Origin: Lachnospiraceae bacterium | Lineage (GTDB): Bacteria > Bacillota > Clostridia > Lachnospirales > Lachnospiraceae | DNA length: 64,000 bases | Reading direction: 5' to 3' | Assembly: GCA_029067085.1 (NCBI GenBank) | Contig: JAIEFE010000017.1 | Coordinates: forward strand, 124,001-188,000 | In this document: one piece after another, positions 15,112-23,366 of the stretch | Numbering within the stretch: position 1 is the stretch's first letter | How the letters are laid out: every line of letters begins with the position of its first letter | The notes under the pieces: generated by a model | What the model saw: only the letters and a program-made list of their open reading frames with translations | Database searches by the model: none | What the model was told of the DNA's origin: nothing | Position numbers and translations under genes: made by a program

Positions 15112-15963
15112 CTACTCCTCTCCCGTGATCCGATTCATCCTCTCAATGATCCCGTCTATCTTCCCCAGATCGATCTTCAAGCGCCCCTCGTAGAGCTGCA
15201 CACCGATTTCTCCCTGCAAAGGATAGATATGAGGCGTTCCTTCCTCCTGCGCCAGATAGACGATGAGGATCCGCCGCTCCGGATCGATCACCCAATACTC
15301 TTTCACGCCCGCTTCCAGATACTTTGCAAGCTTGATCATCATATCTTTTTTCTTCGTGGAGCGGGATAAGACTTCCATCACGAACTCCGGTGCGCCGAAA
15401 ATTTTAATCTTTTTAAGCTTTTTCAGATCACACAGAATAAACAGATCCGGCTGCAGCATCGTCCTGTCGTCGCAATCCAGCTGCACGTCTGTAGGCGCCA
15501 AGAAAGGAAGGCAGTCACCTCCATTTTTCTCCACAAAATCCAGCACCTCCGCATATACCCTCCCCAGGATCTGCTGATGCAGGGGAATCGGCGCATTCAT
15601 GTCATAAAACACCCCATCGATCAGCTCCACCCTTCTTTCCTCAGGAAGGGCATAATAATCCTCCACTGTATACTCTCCCTGTTTTTTCACAGTCTTTGTA
15701 CCATAAGCGGCAGCGGGTTCCATCACCATACCCGGCTGATTGCTCTCTGTCTGGTACATGTACGCTTTGCCGGGATAGAGACTCTCATCCCCATACAGCA
15801 CGCGTTCCAGGGCCGCCATCGTTGCTTCCCTGGGATTGGCACTATCTCCCCGCAAAAGCTTCTGCAGTGTCCCGACAGGGACACCGCTGTACTCAGAGAG
15901 CTTAGCCACACTGTAACCTCTCTCTTCCTTGATCCTCAGAATTTCCGTTAGAGTTATACCCAT
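15112..15963 (-). CDS. Helix-turn-helix plus Uma2-like nuclease fold protein
   Basis: 283 residues. The N-terminal ~60 form an Xre-like HTH (ILRIKEERGYSVAKLSEYSG, VPVGTLQKLLRG). From ~95 on is a Uma2/DUF820 domain of the PD-(D/E)XK superfamily: HQQILGRVYAEVLDF, LQPDLFILCD, PEFVMEVLSRST and KEYWVIDPERR. The Asp and Glu-x-Lys-like positions for a nuclease core seem present. Function of Uma2 proteins is poorly known; they are common in cyanobacteria and clostridia. The fused HTH suggests DNA targeting or autoregulation. Apparently monocistronic. Confidence 0.82.
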   Translation of the reverse strand: MGITLTEILRIKEERGYSVAKLSEYSGVPVGTLQKLLRGDSANPREATMAALERVLYGDESLYPGKAYMYQTESNQPGMVMEPAAAYGTKTVKKQGEYTVEDYYALPEERRVELIDGVFYDMNAPIPLHQQILGRVYAEVLDFVEKNGGDCLPFLAPTDVQLDCDDRTMLQPDLFILCDLKKLKKIKIFGAPEFVMEVLSRSTKKKDMMIKLAKYLEAGVKEYWVIDPERRILIVYLAQEEGTPHIYPLQGEIGVQLYEGRLKIDLGKIDGIIERMNRITGEE

Positions 15964-16098
15964 ACTGTTTCTCCCTTATATCATTTCTTTTTGTCCTTTT
16001 TTAATATTATATAATCCTTTTTATTGTTTTTCAACCTTTTGTCGTCATATTTCTTTTTACCAGCCACAAAAATGCTACTTTTTTCCTATCTTCCCTAT

Positions 16099-16125
16099 TA
16101 AGTAAAACCTGCCCGCTGGCGATAT
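16099..16125 (+). promoter_or_regulatory. Sigma-28 (SigD/FliA) type promoter
   Basis: TAAGTAAA (16099-16106), 11 nt, then GGCGATAT (16118-16125), one base from the GCCGATAT core. It precedes the DUF6033-like gene, with a ~85-nt leader that ends in small hairpins and TAAGGAGGG. Confidence 0.55.
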
Positions 16126-16211
16126 ATATGATAAGAGGGGACTCTGTGCGAATCCCAAGACAGGTAAACGGATTTACGGCTTAAACAGCGAAAGCTAAGG
16201 AGGGCGAAAAC

Positions 16212-16940
16212 ATGAACAATATGAACGGTATCGGCAGCTACAATGCAATGCAGAAAAACGTCTACAGTTCCACAACGCAGAGCAGAAGGGCTGCAAAGGC
16301 CGACGACAAAAAGACCAACGACACAAAAAAGGCAAACAATAATTCCGTACAGTTGAGCGATAAGGCAAAGGCTCTTTTACAGGAATTGAAAAAAACCTAC
16401 AACAATGCGGACTTCTATGTGGCTGAATACGAATCCGAGGAGGAAGCTTCAGAGTATATGTCCCGCGGTTCCAAGGACTACAGCGTCCTGATCGATCCCG
16501 AAGAGCTGGAGCGCATGGCGAACGATGAGGACGTAAAGAAGCAGAATCTCTCCCTTCTGGATGAATCTCTGGGCAAGCTCAGCGAGATGAAGGAAGAATT
16601 AAAGAAGACCGGCCGCGAGGACGAGATCGTATCCCTCGGCGTGAACATCGGCAAGGACGGAAAGGTATCTTACTTTGCAGAGCTGGAGAAAGCCGGTGAG
16701 CGTCAGAAAGAATTCGTAGATAAGATCCGTGAGGACAAGAAGGAAGCTGCAAAGGAGGCTGAGGCTGAGAAGGCGGCAAAGGGGAAGGACAAATATAACT
16801 ACGAACACAGCAAACGCGCTACCGTCTCCTCCGACAGCGTGGAAGACCTGCTCGAGCAGATCAAGAACTTCAACTGGGACAATGTAAAGGAAGAGACCAC
16901 CATTCCCATGCCCGGCAGGAATTTTGATTTCACAGTATAA
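16212..16940 (+). CDS. DUF6033-like hydrophilic protein
   Basis: 242 residues, no signal peptide or TM. It begins MNNMNGIGSYNAMQ, has a Ser/Lys/Asn-rich linker, a VQLSDKAKALLQELKKTY helix, a central mixed domain (NADFYVAEYESEEEASEYM) and a long Lys/Glu/Ala coiled coil. Family name given from memory and not certain; role unknown. The sigma-28-type promoter hints at a motility or chemotaxis-linked regulon. TAAGGAGGG supports the start, and a terminator follows. Confidence 0.7.
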   Translation: MNNMNGIGSYNAMQKNVYSSTTQSRRAAKADDKKTNDTKKANNNSVQLSDKAKALLQELKKTYNNADFYVAEYESEEEASEYMSRGSKDYSVLIDPEELERMANDEDVKKQNLSLLDESLGKLSEMKEELKKTGREDEIVSLGVNIGKDGKVSYFAELEKAGERQKEFVDKIREDKKEAAKEAEAEKAAKGKDKYNYEHSKRATVSSDSVEDLLEQIKNFNWDNVKEETTIPMPGRNFDFTV

Positions 16941-17020
16941 CTGAGGTAAATTCCTTCGGAATTAACCTCTCGAGATCCGCTTCGCGGACTCGGTCATAGC
17001 TTAACATTTAAGGAACAAAA

Positions 17021-17059
17021 GAACCGCTCTCCTGCGACATCGCGGAGGGCGGTTTTTTT
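17021..17059 (+). terminator. Terminator after the DUF6033-like gene
   Basis: AACCGCTCTCC..GCG pairs with CGC..GGAGGGCGGTT (two small bulges) followed by seven T. Two lesser hairpins lie at 16950-17005. Confidence 0.85.
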
Positions 17060-17097
17060 ATGTTTATTACGCAGTCCTATCAAATCTTGACTGATTT

Positions 17098-18648
17098 CTA
17101 AAATCTCTTGATCTTCTTCGTAGTGTTCTTCTCAAATTCCTTATCCCGCAGCTTTACACTCGTCACGCGCTTGTAGAGCGGCGCCTTTTCATTATACGCA
17201 TCCACGATCTTCTGAATCTCGGCCTCCACGTCCTTAATCTTTTTCTTGGAAGCATAGTCCATATCCGGGAAGATCTCCGCCTCGATCACGCCGTCCGCTT
17301 CCCGCACCAGAACCTCCTGCACAAGACGCGCGCTGCTGATCTTATTTTCCAGCTCCTCCGGGGATACGTTCTCGCCGTTTGGCGTAATGATCAGATTCTT
17401 CTTTCTGCCCGTGAGGAAGAGAAAGCCGTCCTCGTCCACATAGCCCAGATCTCCTGTTCTAAGCCAGCCGTCCACCAGCGTCTCCGCCGTCTCCTCGGGC
17501 ATCTTGTAGTAGCCCTGCATGACGCTTGTTCCCTTCACCCAAAGCTCCTCGTCCACCACCTTCACTTCGCAGTTTGGCATACACTTGCCGATGGAGCCGG
17601 CCTTTTTCTCCTTCGGCGAGTTGGTGCTGATCACCGGCGAACACTCGGTCATACCATAGCCCTGCAGGATCGTGATGCCGTACTTTTCAAAACGTTTTAA
17701 GTAATCCGGGTTTAAGTACGCGCCACCGCTGCAGATCGTATGAAACTGCTTGCCGAATACCTTGGCTTTTACGAGTGGCGCGGGAATCCAGTCCGTCTCT
17801 TCCAGCTTCTTGGCAAAAGTCTCGATCATCAACGGCACCATGAGAATGATATTGGGCTCAAACAGCTTTATGTTTTTCAGGACCCGAAGCAGGGAATCGT
17901 TGATACAGAGCACCGAACCCAGCGATGCCCCTTTCAGAACATCCAGACTCAGGCAATAGGCATGATGGATCGGCAGTACCGAAAGAAGCACCATCCCCGT
18001 CTCAAAGCCCATATCCTGAGCCGTAGCGTTCTCCGCCTGATTTCTGTGCGTGAGCATGACGCCCTTGCTCTTTCCCGTCGTTCCCGAAGTATACATGATG
18101 GTGGAGAGATCCTCGGGTTTTGGCTCGAAAGCAAAGCCAGGGGACTGCTCCCCTATCACTTCCTCAAAAAACAGCGTTCCCGCCGGAAGCGCTTCCGCTG
18201 TAGAAGCAGGCTCTGTCGTGATCCTGTACTTTAACTTGGGGCATTTTTCCAGCGACATCTCCGCCATAGAAGCCCTCGCCTTGTCAAACACGAGCACTGT
18301 CGCGTCCGCCCTGTCAATAAGCTCACACAGATCCTCGGCAGGAAGGTTAGCATCCAGAGGAACTGCCACACTGCCTCCGTTTACCGTGCCGTAAAAAGAC
18401 ACGATCCAGCCGTAGGAGGTATCTCCCACGATCGCTACATGATTCCCCTGCTCTCCCAGCTTCTCGATGGCCGCTGAAAATCGCTCGCTGTCGTCCTTGA
18501 GCTGGTTGTAGGTCTTCGCCTCCACAACGGTCTCCCGCTTGCCGTTCTTGCCCTCCCGCTTTACCTTGTAGCGGACAGCGTCCTGAGGCCCGTACTGCTC
18601 GGCTGCCTTGACCAAAAGTTCCCTGATGGTACTGCTCATCTCAACCAT
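17098..18648 (-). CDS. AMP-forming acyl/aryl ligase (ANL superfamily)
   Basis: 516 residues, activating a carboxylic acid as acyl-AMP and passing it to CoA or, more likely here, to the neighbouring carrier protein. Motifs: P-loop YTSGTTGKSKGVMLTH (near 170-185), GYGMTECSPVIST, the hinge GWLRTGDLGYVDEDG followed by FLTGRKKNLI, and the catalytic C-terminal lysine in NTTKKIKRF. The ATG at 18648 follows GGAGG by 7 nt. It is the last gene of a five-gene operon with ACP and condensation domain. Acyl preference (fatty acid versus amino acid) cannot be decided from sequence alone; overall layout resembles fatty-acid ligases. Confidence 0.9.
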   Translation of the reverse strand: MVEMSSTIRELLVKAAEQYGPQDAVRYKVKREGKNGKRETVVEAKTYNQLKDDSERFSAAIEKLGEQGNHVAIVGDTSYGWIVSFYGTVNGGSVAVPLDANLPAEDLCELIDRADATVLVFDKARASMAEMSLEKCPKLKYRITTEPASTAEALPAGTLFFEEVIGEQSPGFAFEPKPEDLSTIMYTSGTTGKSKGVMLTHRNQAENATAQDMGFETGMVLLSVLPIHHAYCLSLDVLKGASLGSVLCINDSLLRVLKNIKLFEPNIILMVPLMIETFAKKLEETDWIPAPLVKAKVFGKQFHTICSGGAYLNPDYLKRFEKYGITILQGYGMTECSPVISTNSPKEKKAGSIGKCMPNCEVKVVDEELWVKGTSVMQGYYKMPEETAETLVDGWLRTGDLGYVDEDGFLFLTGRKKNLIITPNGENVSPEELENKISSARLVQEVLVREADGVIEAEIFPDMDYASKKKIKDVEAEIQKIVDAYNEKAPLYKRVTSVKLRDKEFEKNTTKKIKRF

Positions 18649-18675
18649 ATTTCATCCTCCACGCCTGATCCTTTT

Positions 18676-18900
18676 CTATGATATCTTCTGCAGATACTCC
18701 ACTGCTTCCTGCACGGTGCGGATGCCGGCCGCTTCCTCCTGCTCGATCTCCACGTCGAAGGTGTCCTCCACCTCGCCGAGCATACTCATAAAGTCAAAAG
18801 ACGAAAATCCCAGATCTTCCATAAAACGGGACTCCGGCTTAATGTCCTCCTTTTTCACTTCCACATAGTTCGTAATGATTTCCGCTAATTGATCAAACAT
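18676..18900 (-). CDS. Acyl/peptidyl carrier protein
   Basis: 74 residues, acidic, with DLGFSSFDFMSML; Ser34 aligns with the phosphopantetheine attachment serine of the DSL motif (Leu is replaced by Phe). The position between the condensation-domain gene and the ligase, not in a fatty-acid synthesis cluster, says it is a dedicated carrier for this pathway. GGAGG precedes the ATG. Confidence 0.92.
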   Translation of the reverse strand: MFDQLAEIITNYVEVKKEDIKPESRFMEDLGFSSFDFMSMLGEVEDTFDVEIEQEEAAGIRTVQEAVEYLQKIS

Positions 18901-18962
18901 ATTATGTTAACCTCCTTTTCTTTATAAACATAACAGTTCAGCTCACGCCATTCGCAACAGCA

Positions 18963-20360
18963 CTAAATCAGCTTGATAATATCCCCGATCTTCAGATTCG
19001 GGTTCTCCGTTCCCTTGAACATGATCTTGCACATGTAATAGTAGAACTGCTCCAGCGTCTCCCTGCTCACAGCCGCCACCTGATGCTCAAAGTTAAAGTC
19101 CAGCCCGTTGTCATCAGGACGATGCATCACTGTCAGGTACATCGCCTGCGTGGTCGCACCGTTGGGATACCACTTCGTCTTGTAACGGATATCGCCCAGC
19201 TGATCTAATCCCTTATCCTTTAAGGTCAATGGCTGGTATGTCAAAGCTATCGGCTCATAGGTCGCACCCTGCGGCGTGTTGTAGAGTTTACTCCTGTAGG
19301 CGAAATATTCCACCGGATCGTAATTGGTATGACGGAATATCTCATTCTGCCCGTTTCTGATCGCCAGAATGCCGTCCATAAAGGTCTGATCCTTTGACAA
19401 GATCGTGCGAAAAGGAAATGAGTGAATCCTCGTACCCCCGGACTTTTTCTCTGAGAGAGTCGCCCGTCTCGCGTAAGCCACATTGATGGAAACATCGTCA
19501 TTGTCGTTCATCTTCTGCAGATAGGTGCGGATTCCCATGATCAGCAGGCATTGTAAGGAGACATGCTGCTCCTCGCAAAAGCGCATCAGCCGCTGGGTCG
19601 GCTCCTCCTCCAGATGGAAGATATCCAGCGCGGAGTCCACCACGCGGGTCGCAGAAAACGCTGCCCTCGTTCCGGGGAATTTCTTTCGCGCCTCCTCCAG
19701 CTGCCCCGGCCCTTTGATGCCGTTAAAGATAGGCTCCGACTCCCCGATCAATTTTTGGAAATACTCCCTGTCGCGCTCCTGCGCCTTGCTGCCCGCCTCG
19801 TAGGCAAAGTCCTTTTCCAGTTGTTCCAGATAGGAACGCATATCCAGCGGATAGGCAATCCCCTCAAACTTGGCGTTACAGTAAAGCTCAATCACATCCC
19901 GCAAAAAACAGATCAGCGACTGGGCATCCATCAGCATATGATCTCCAAGCACATAGAGCCCCTGACAGCCGTCCGGCGTCTTGATCATTACAACGCGGTT
20001 CATTGGGCTGTCCTCTCTCGGGAAGGGAACCTGTGTCCATGCCGTCATGATCTCAGCAGCTTCCTCCATGGTTTTTCCCGTGAAGTCCACATACTCGATC
20101 TCCCGCTCTTCCTTCTCCACCAGATATTGATACCACTGCTTTTCCTTTTTATCATAAGCGAAGCGCACCCGCATGGACTCGCAGCGCTCATATGCCTTAT
20201 AAACCGCCCGCTTCAGTTCCTCGATATCCAACTCATACTCGATGGTAAGACTGGTTCCGATGTTTAAGACTTCTTTCTTGGGGCAGAAATCCATGTAGTA
20301 GATGTGAAACTTTTGCGCCACCGTGAGCGGATAGGTCTTATAGCCTTTTCTCGTCTTCAT
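18963..20360 (-). CDS. Stand-alone condensation-domain protein
   Basis: 465 residues of the NRPS condensation/acyltransferase fold. The active site DHMLMDAQS (near residue 160) keeps the catalytic second His and the Asp of HHxxxDG; the first His is Asp and the Gly is Ala. N-terminal YPLTVAQKFHIYYMDF resembles the C1 motif. The ATG overlaps the hydrolase stop (TAATG). Expected to join the carrier-bound acyl group to an amine or alcohol acceptor. No adenylation or thioesterase domain is fused, so the pathway is split into single-domain proteins. Confidence 0.87.
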   Translation of the reverse strand: MKTRKGYKTYPLTVAQKFHIYYMDFCPKKEVLNIGTSLTIEYELDIEELKRAVYKAYERCESMRVRFAYDKKEKQWYQYLVEKEEREIEYVDFTGKTMEEAAEIMTAWTQVPFPREDSPMNRVVMIKTPDGCQGLYVLGDHMLMDAQSLICFLRDVIELYCNAKFEGIAYPLDMRSYLEQLEKDFAYEAGSKAQERDREYFQKLIGESEPIFNGIKGPGQLEEARKKFPGTRAAFSATRVVDSALDIFHLEEEPTQRLMRFCEEQHVSLQCLLIMGIRTYLQKMNDNDDVSINVAYARRATLSEKKSGGTRIHSFPFRTILSKDQTFMDGILAIRNGQNEIFRHTNYDPVEYFAYRSKLYNTPQGATYEPIALTYQPLTLKDKGLDQLGDIRYKTKWYPNGATTQAMYLTVMHRPDDNGLDFNFEHQVAAVSRETLEQFYYYMCKIMFKGTENPNLKIGDIIKLI

Positions 20361-21355
20361 TACTTACCTCCTCCATCGTCCTGCATAACCTCTCCGATAA
20401 ACTCCGTCAATGCTGCTTCATACCCTTCCATATCCTTATAGTAACTCTCTGCATGGGCCGCTCCCTCCACGATCAGCTTACGCTTCGGCGAAGCGCAGTG
20501 TTCGTAGACCTCGTCGCACATGCTGCAGGGCACAAAAGTATCCGCACTGCCGTGGATGAACAAGATCGGCACCGTTGCCTTTTCCACCTCTCTCTTCGCA
20601 TTGCACTCATCCATTCCATAGCCCGCAAGACGGCGGTTCATCACATCTGCCCCCGGGATCACCGGAAAAGCCGGCAGATGGTACATTGTGTGCAGCACGT
20701 GGGTGAAAACCTCCTTCGGGGAAGTGAAGCCGCAGTCGGAGACAATTCCCTTCACCTGATCCGGAAGCGCCAGACCGCTCAGCATCAAAAGGGTAGCCGC
20801 TCCCATGGAAGTGCCGTGAAGCAGGATCTCAACGTCCTCGCCAAGCTCCTTGACCGCCCAATCAATCCACACAAGGGCATCCTTCCTGTCAAGACAGCCA
20901 AAGCCCACATACTCGCCCTCGCTTGTGCCATGCGCCCTTGCATCCGGCATAAGCATTGCAAAGCCTCTCTTTTGATAGTAGTCCGAAAGACCGATGTAAT
21001 CCGACAATCCCTGACTGGTGTAGCCATGGAAACAGATCACAATCTTTTTATTTTCTGCCCCAGTTTCCGCCGGAAAATAAGTTGCGTGAAGCTTTAAGCC
21101 GTCGTAGCTCTCCTGCCATAAGTCACTGTGGGGCCTCGCAAGCATGGCGGTCTTCCGCTCCTGAATCATATCCATATACTGATTCCAGTCCGTACCCGCC
21201 ATCTTGATGGTGCGCTCGGTCTTTGCCTTGCCGCGCTTCATGGTTCGCCCGTAAAAGTAAGCGATCTCTCCGCCTGCTGCCGCCGCGGCAATGCCTATGC
21301 CTGCCACTGCCGCCTTTAAAAGACCGTGTCCTTTCTTTCCTGTCTTTTTACTCAT
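20360..21355 (-). CDS. Membrane-anchored alpha/beta hydrolase
   Basis: 331 residues. An N-terminal TM segment (LLKAAVAGIGIAAAAAGGEI) is followed by a serine hydrolase: oxyanion region CFHGYTSQG, nucleophile elbow GTSMGAA, acid IHGSADTFVP and the terminal His in AAHAES. Could release or trim the product of the operon, or hydrolyse a lipid substrate. It starts by ATGA overlap with the SCP2 gene and ends overlapping the condensation gene, so it is translationally coupled on both sides. Confidence 0.88.
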   Translation of the reverse strand: MSKKTGKKGHGLLKAAVAGIGIAAAAAGGEIAYFYGRTMKRGKAKTERTIKMAGTDWNQYMDMIQERKTAMLARPHSDLWQESYDGLKLHATYFPAETGAENKKIVICFHGYTSQGLSDYIGLSDYYQKRGFAMLMPDARAHGTSEGEYVGFGCLDRKDALVWIDWAVKELGEDVEILLHGTSMGAATLLMLSGLALPDQVKGIVSDCGFTSPKEVFTHVLHTMYHLPAFPVIPGADVMNRRLAGYGMDECNAKREVEKATVPILFIHGSADTFVPCSMCDEVYEHCASPKRKLIVEGAAHAESYYKDMEGYEAALTEFIGEVMQDDGGGK

Positions 21356-21735
21356 TTCTTTTTCGCCGCTTTCTTAGCTTCCTTTGCTTCCTTTTTCACC
21401 TGCTTCTGCTTTGCCTCAATGATATCCTTTAAGCGGAGCGCTTTGTCAATGCTGCCCTCCACCTTGAGCTTCTGGGTGGTAAATGCCCAAACGGGATCCA
21501 TCTCCCCCTCCGCGATCTTTATGAGCACCTCCGGCGCGCAGATAAATTTCGCGTCTCTGTCGTAATATTCGTAAGGCTCCACGTAGAGCTGTCCGTCTTT
21601 TACTTCCACATAAAAGGCGCCGCCCGCCTCTTCATCCTCAATGTTAAATTCAAAAGCAAGATGCTCATGAATGTCGCTCACATCCGCCCCCATGAATCTT
21701 CCCTTAATGTCATAAAAGAAATCTGCATACGTCAT
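21352..21735 (-). CDS. SCP2-like lipid-binding protein
   Basis: 127 residues with an SCP2/sterol-carrier-like fold: AGGAFYVEVKDGQLYVEPY, AKFICAPEVLIKIAEGEMDP, KLKVEGSIDKALRL and a Lys/Ala-rich tail ending AAKKK. Such domains bind hydrophobic ligands. First gene of the operon, with GGAGG upstream and TetR operators in the promoter. A lipid-binding protein heading the operon supports a fatty-acyl substrate. Confidence 0.8.
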   Translation of the reverse strand: MTYADFFYDIKGRFMGADVSDIHEHLAFEFNIEDEEAGGAFYVEVKDGQLYVEPYEYYDRDAKFICAPEVLIKIAEGEMDPVWAFTTQKLKVEGSIDKALRLKDIIEAKQKQVKKEAKEAKKAAKKK

Positions 21736-21794
21736 TTTTCCTTTTCCTCCTCCCGGGAGTTATCCTCTCCCATCTTTCCCATTTCAACATTTTT

Positions 21795-21919
21795 CGACCG
21801 TCAGTCGATTTCATCTCACTAAAGATACCACACCTTTCGACCGATGGTCAATATATATCATAAATATTTTACGCAATTCTTATCTGACGATTGTCCAAAG
21901 CGCTGAACTGTGATACAAT
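21795..21919. promoter_or_regulatory. Divergent promoters with two TetR-type operators
   Basis: Palindromic CGACCGTCAGTCG (21795-21807) and CGACCGATGGTCA (21838-21850) have centres 43 bp apart. On the minus strand TTGACC overlaps the second site and pairs with TATCTT 18 nt on, driving the SCP2 operon. On the plus strand TTGTCC (21891) and TACAAT (21914) with 17 nt spacing drive the TetR gene. Confidence 0.7.
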
Positions 21920-21975
21920 CGTCACAAGTTCCGCTCTTCGCATTTTCCTATGTAATAAACAGAAAGGCACTGACT

Positions 21976-22599
21976 ATGGCAGACACACAAAAATATGACA
22001 GAATCCTGGATGCGCTTCAACAGCTCATGGCAGACAAAAGCATGTCGAACATCTCCGTGAGCGACATTGCCGCCAAGGCCGGTATCGGTAAAGGGAGTAT
22101 CTATTACTATTTCCCTTCTAAGGAGGCAATTTTAGACGCGCTGATCAAAAGAAACTACGAAGCTCCCCTGCAAACTGCCAAGAATCTGGCAGACCAGACG
22201 GATATTTCGCCTTTTACGCGAATGGCCATGCTGTTTCAGGCATGCCGCAGCTCCGCCGCTGCATTCTTAAGGCAAGGCAGTGAAAAAAGCAGAACCATCA
22301 CAATTCAGGAATCTGCTTATCTGCATCAGAAATATTTAAATTACCTGATATTTGAATTAAAGCCGAATCTGGCTAAGATCATCAGACAGGGCATTGATGC
22401 CGGAGAGATCCATTTTGACTATCCGGATGCATTAGCGGAGATCGTATTGATCGTTCTTGGCGTTAAACTGAACAACACCTTTCTCTCCACTACGCCGGAG
22501 GACTGCGAGTACACCATACGGGGACTGATCTCTCTGTTAGAGCAGGGTACGGGCGTCGCCGAGGGAACCTTAAACTATTTGAATGCAGGCGAACCGTAA
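21976..22599 (+). CDS. TetR/AcrR family regulator
   Basis: 207 residues. The N-terminal HTH reads ISVSDIAAKAGIGKGSIYYYF, the classic TetR recognition helix; the ligand domain is not assignable. The ATG at 21976 is preferred over 21910 because the latter lies in the promoter -10 region and AAAGG precedes 21976. Divergent from the lipid-conjugation operon, whose operators it presumably binds. Confidence 0.92.
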   Translation: MADTQKYDRILDALQQLMADKSMSNISVSDIAAKAGIGKGSIYYYFPSKEAILDALIKRNYEAPLQTAKNLADQTDISPFTRMAMLFQACRSSAAAFLRQGSEKSRTITIQESAYLHQKYLNYLIFELKPNLAKIIRQGIDAGEIHFDYPDALAEIVLIVLGVKLNNTFLSTTPEDCEYTIRGLISLLEQGTGVAEGTLNYLNAGEP

Positions 22600-22623
22600 A
22601 TAAGGGAAACCCGCCCTTTCCTT

Positions 22624-23331
22624 TCACTCAAACATATGATTAAAATAAGTCTCTTTAAAGATCGTATAACTGTTTCGGGAAATCGGTATGACCGCATTAT
22701 GGATGGTGGTAATCTGTGTCTTCGAGAATTGCTCCACATTGTTCAGATTCACAATATAGCTGCGGTGACAGCAGCAGAATCCGTTTTTCGGCGAAAAGAT
22801 TTCCGCACATTTTGAGAACAATTCCCTGATAATGATCGTTCTGTCATTTGCCAGATGAACGAGAACCTGCTTGTTCTGTGCTTCCAGATAATCTACATCG
22901 GAAATCGCGATCCTGCAAAAGCCCTCTGTCGTCTTCGCCGTAAAAAAAGTTTTCATCGGGTTGAATGTTTTCAGAAAATCATCGAGCATAGGAAATAGAC
23001 TTCCACGGCTAACGGGTTTCATAAGATAATGGAAAGCTTTCACCTCATAGGAATCCACGGCATATTCTCTGGATGAGGTAAGGAAAACGATGGGAACCGT
23101 CTGATTCATATTTCTAAGCTCTCTGGCAGCGTCTATACCGTTTAACAACGGCATGATCACATCCAAAATGATCAAATCCATACATTCGCTCCGATGCGCA
23201 TCAATCAGATCGTCTCCATTCGTAAACCGATAGAGTGTCAGTTTAATGTTACGTTCCTTTGCCCATTCATTCAACAGGAAACAAACCGCATCTATAAATT
23301 GCATTTCATCATCACAAATGGCTATTTTCAT
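22624..23331 (-). CDS. LytTR response regulator
   Basis: 235 residues: receiver domain with phospho-acceptor in DLIILDVIMPL, switch Thr/Ser region VFLTSS and Lys in YLMKPV, then a LytTR DNA-binding domain (VDYLEAQNKQVLVHL, CCHRSYIVNLNNVEQF). AgrA/VirR-type. Lies 35 nt after the kinase gene. Target genes are unknown; no peptide signal gene of the agrD type was seen nearby. Confidence 0.92.
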   Translation of the reverse strand: MKIAICDDEMQFIDAVCFLLNEWAKERNIKLTLYRFTNGDDLIDAHRSECMDLIILDVIMPLLNGIDAARELRNMNQTVPIVFLTSSREYAVDSYEVKAFHYLMKPVSRGSLFPMLDDFLKTFNPMKTFFTAKTTEGFCRIAISDVDYLEAQNKQVLVHLANDRTIIIRELFSKCAEIFSPKNGFCCCHRSYIVNLNNVEQFSKTQITTIHNAVIPISRNSYTIFKETYFNHMFE

Positions 23332-23366
23332 GATTACCTCCGCGTCAGAGCAAAAAGCCTTTCCCG

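Noticed and set aside
16950-17005. Small hairpins as a separate ncRNA
   Set aside because: Short AATTCC/GGAATT and CCGC/GCGG stems with no promoter; more likely part of the 3' region before the terminator.
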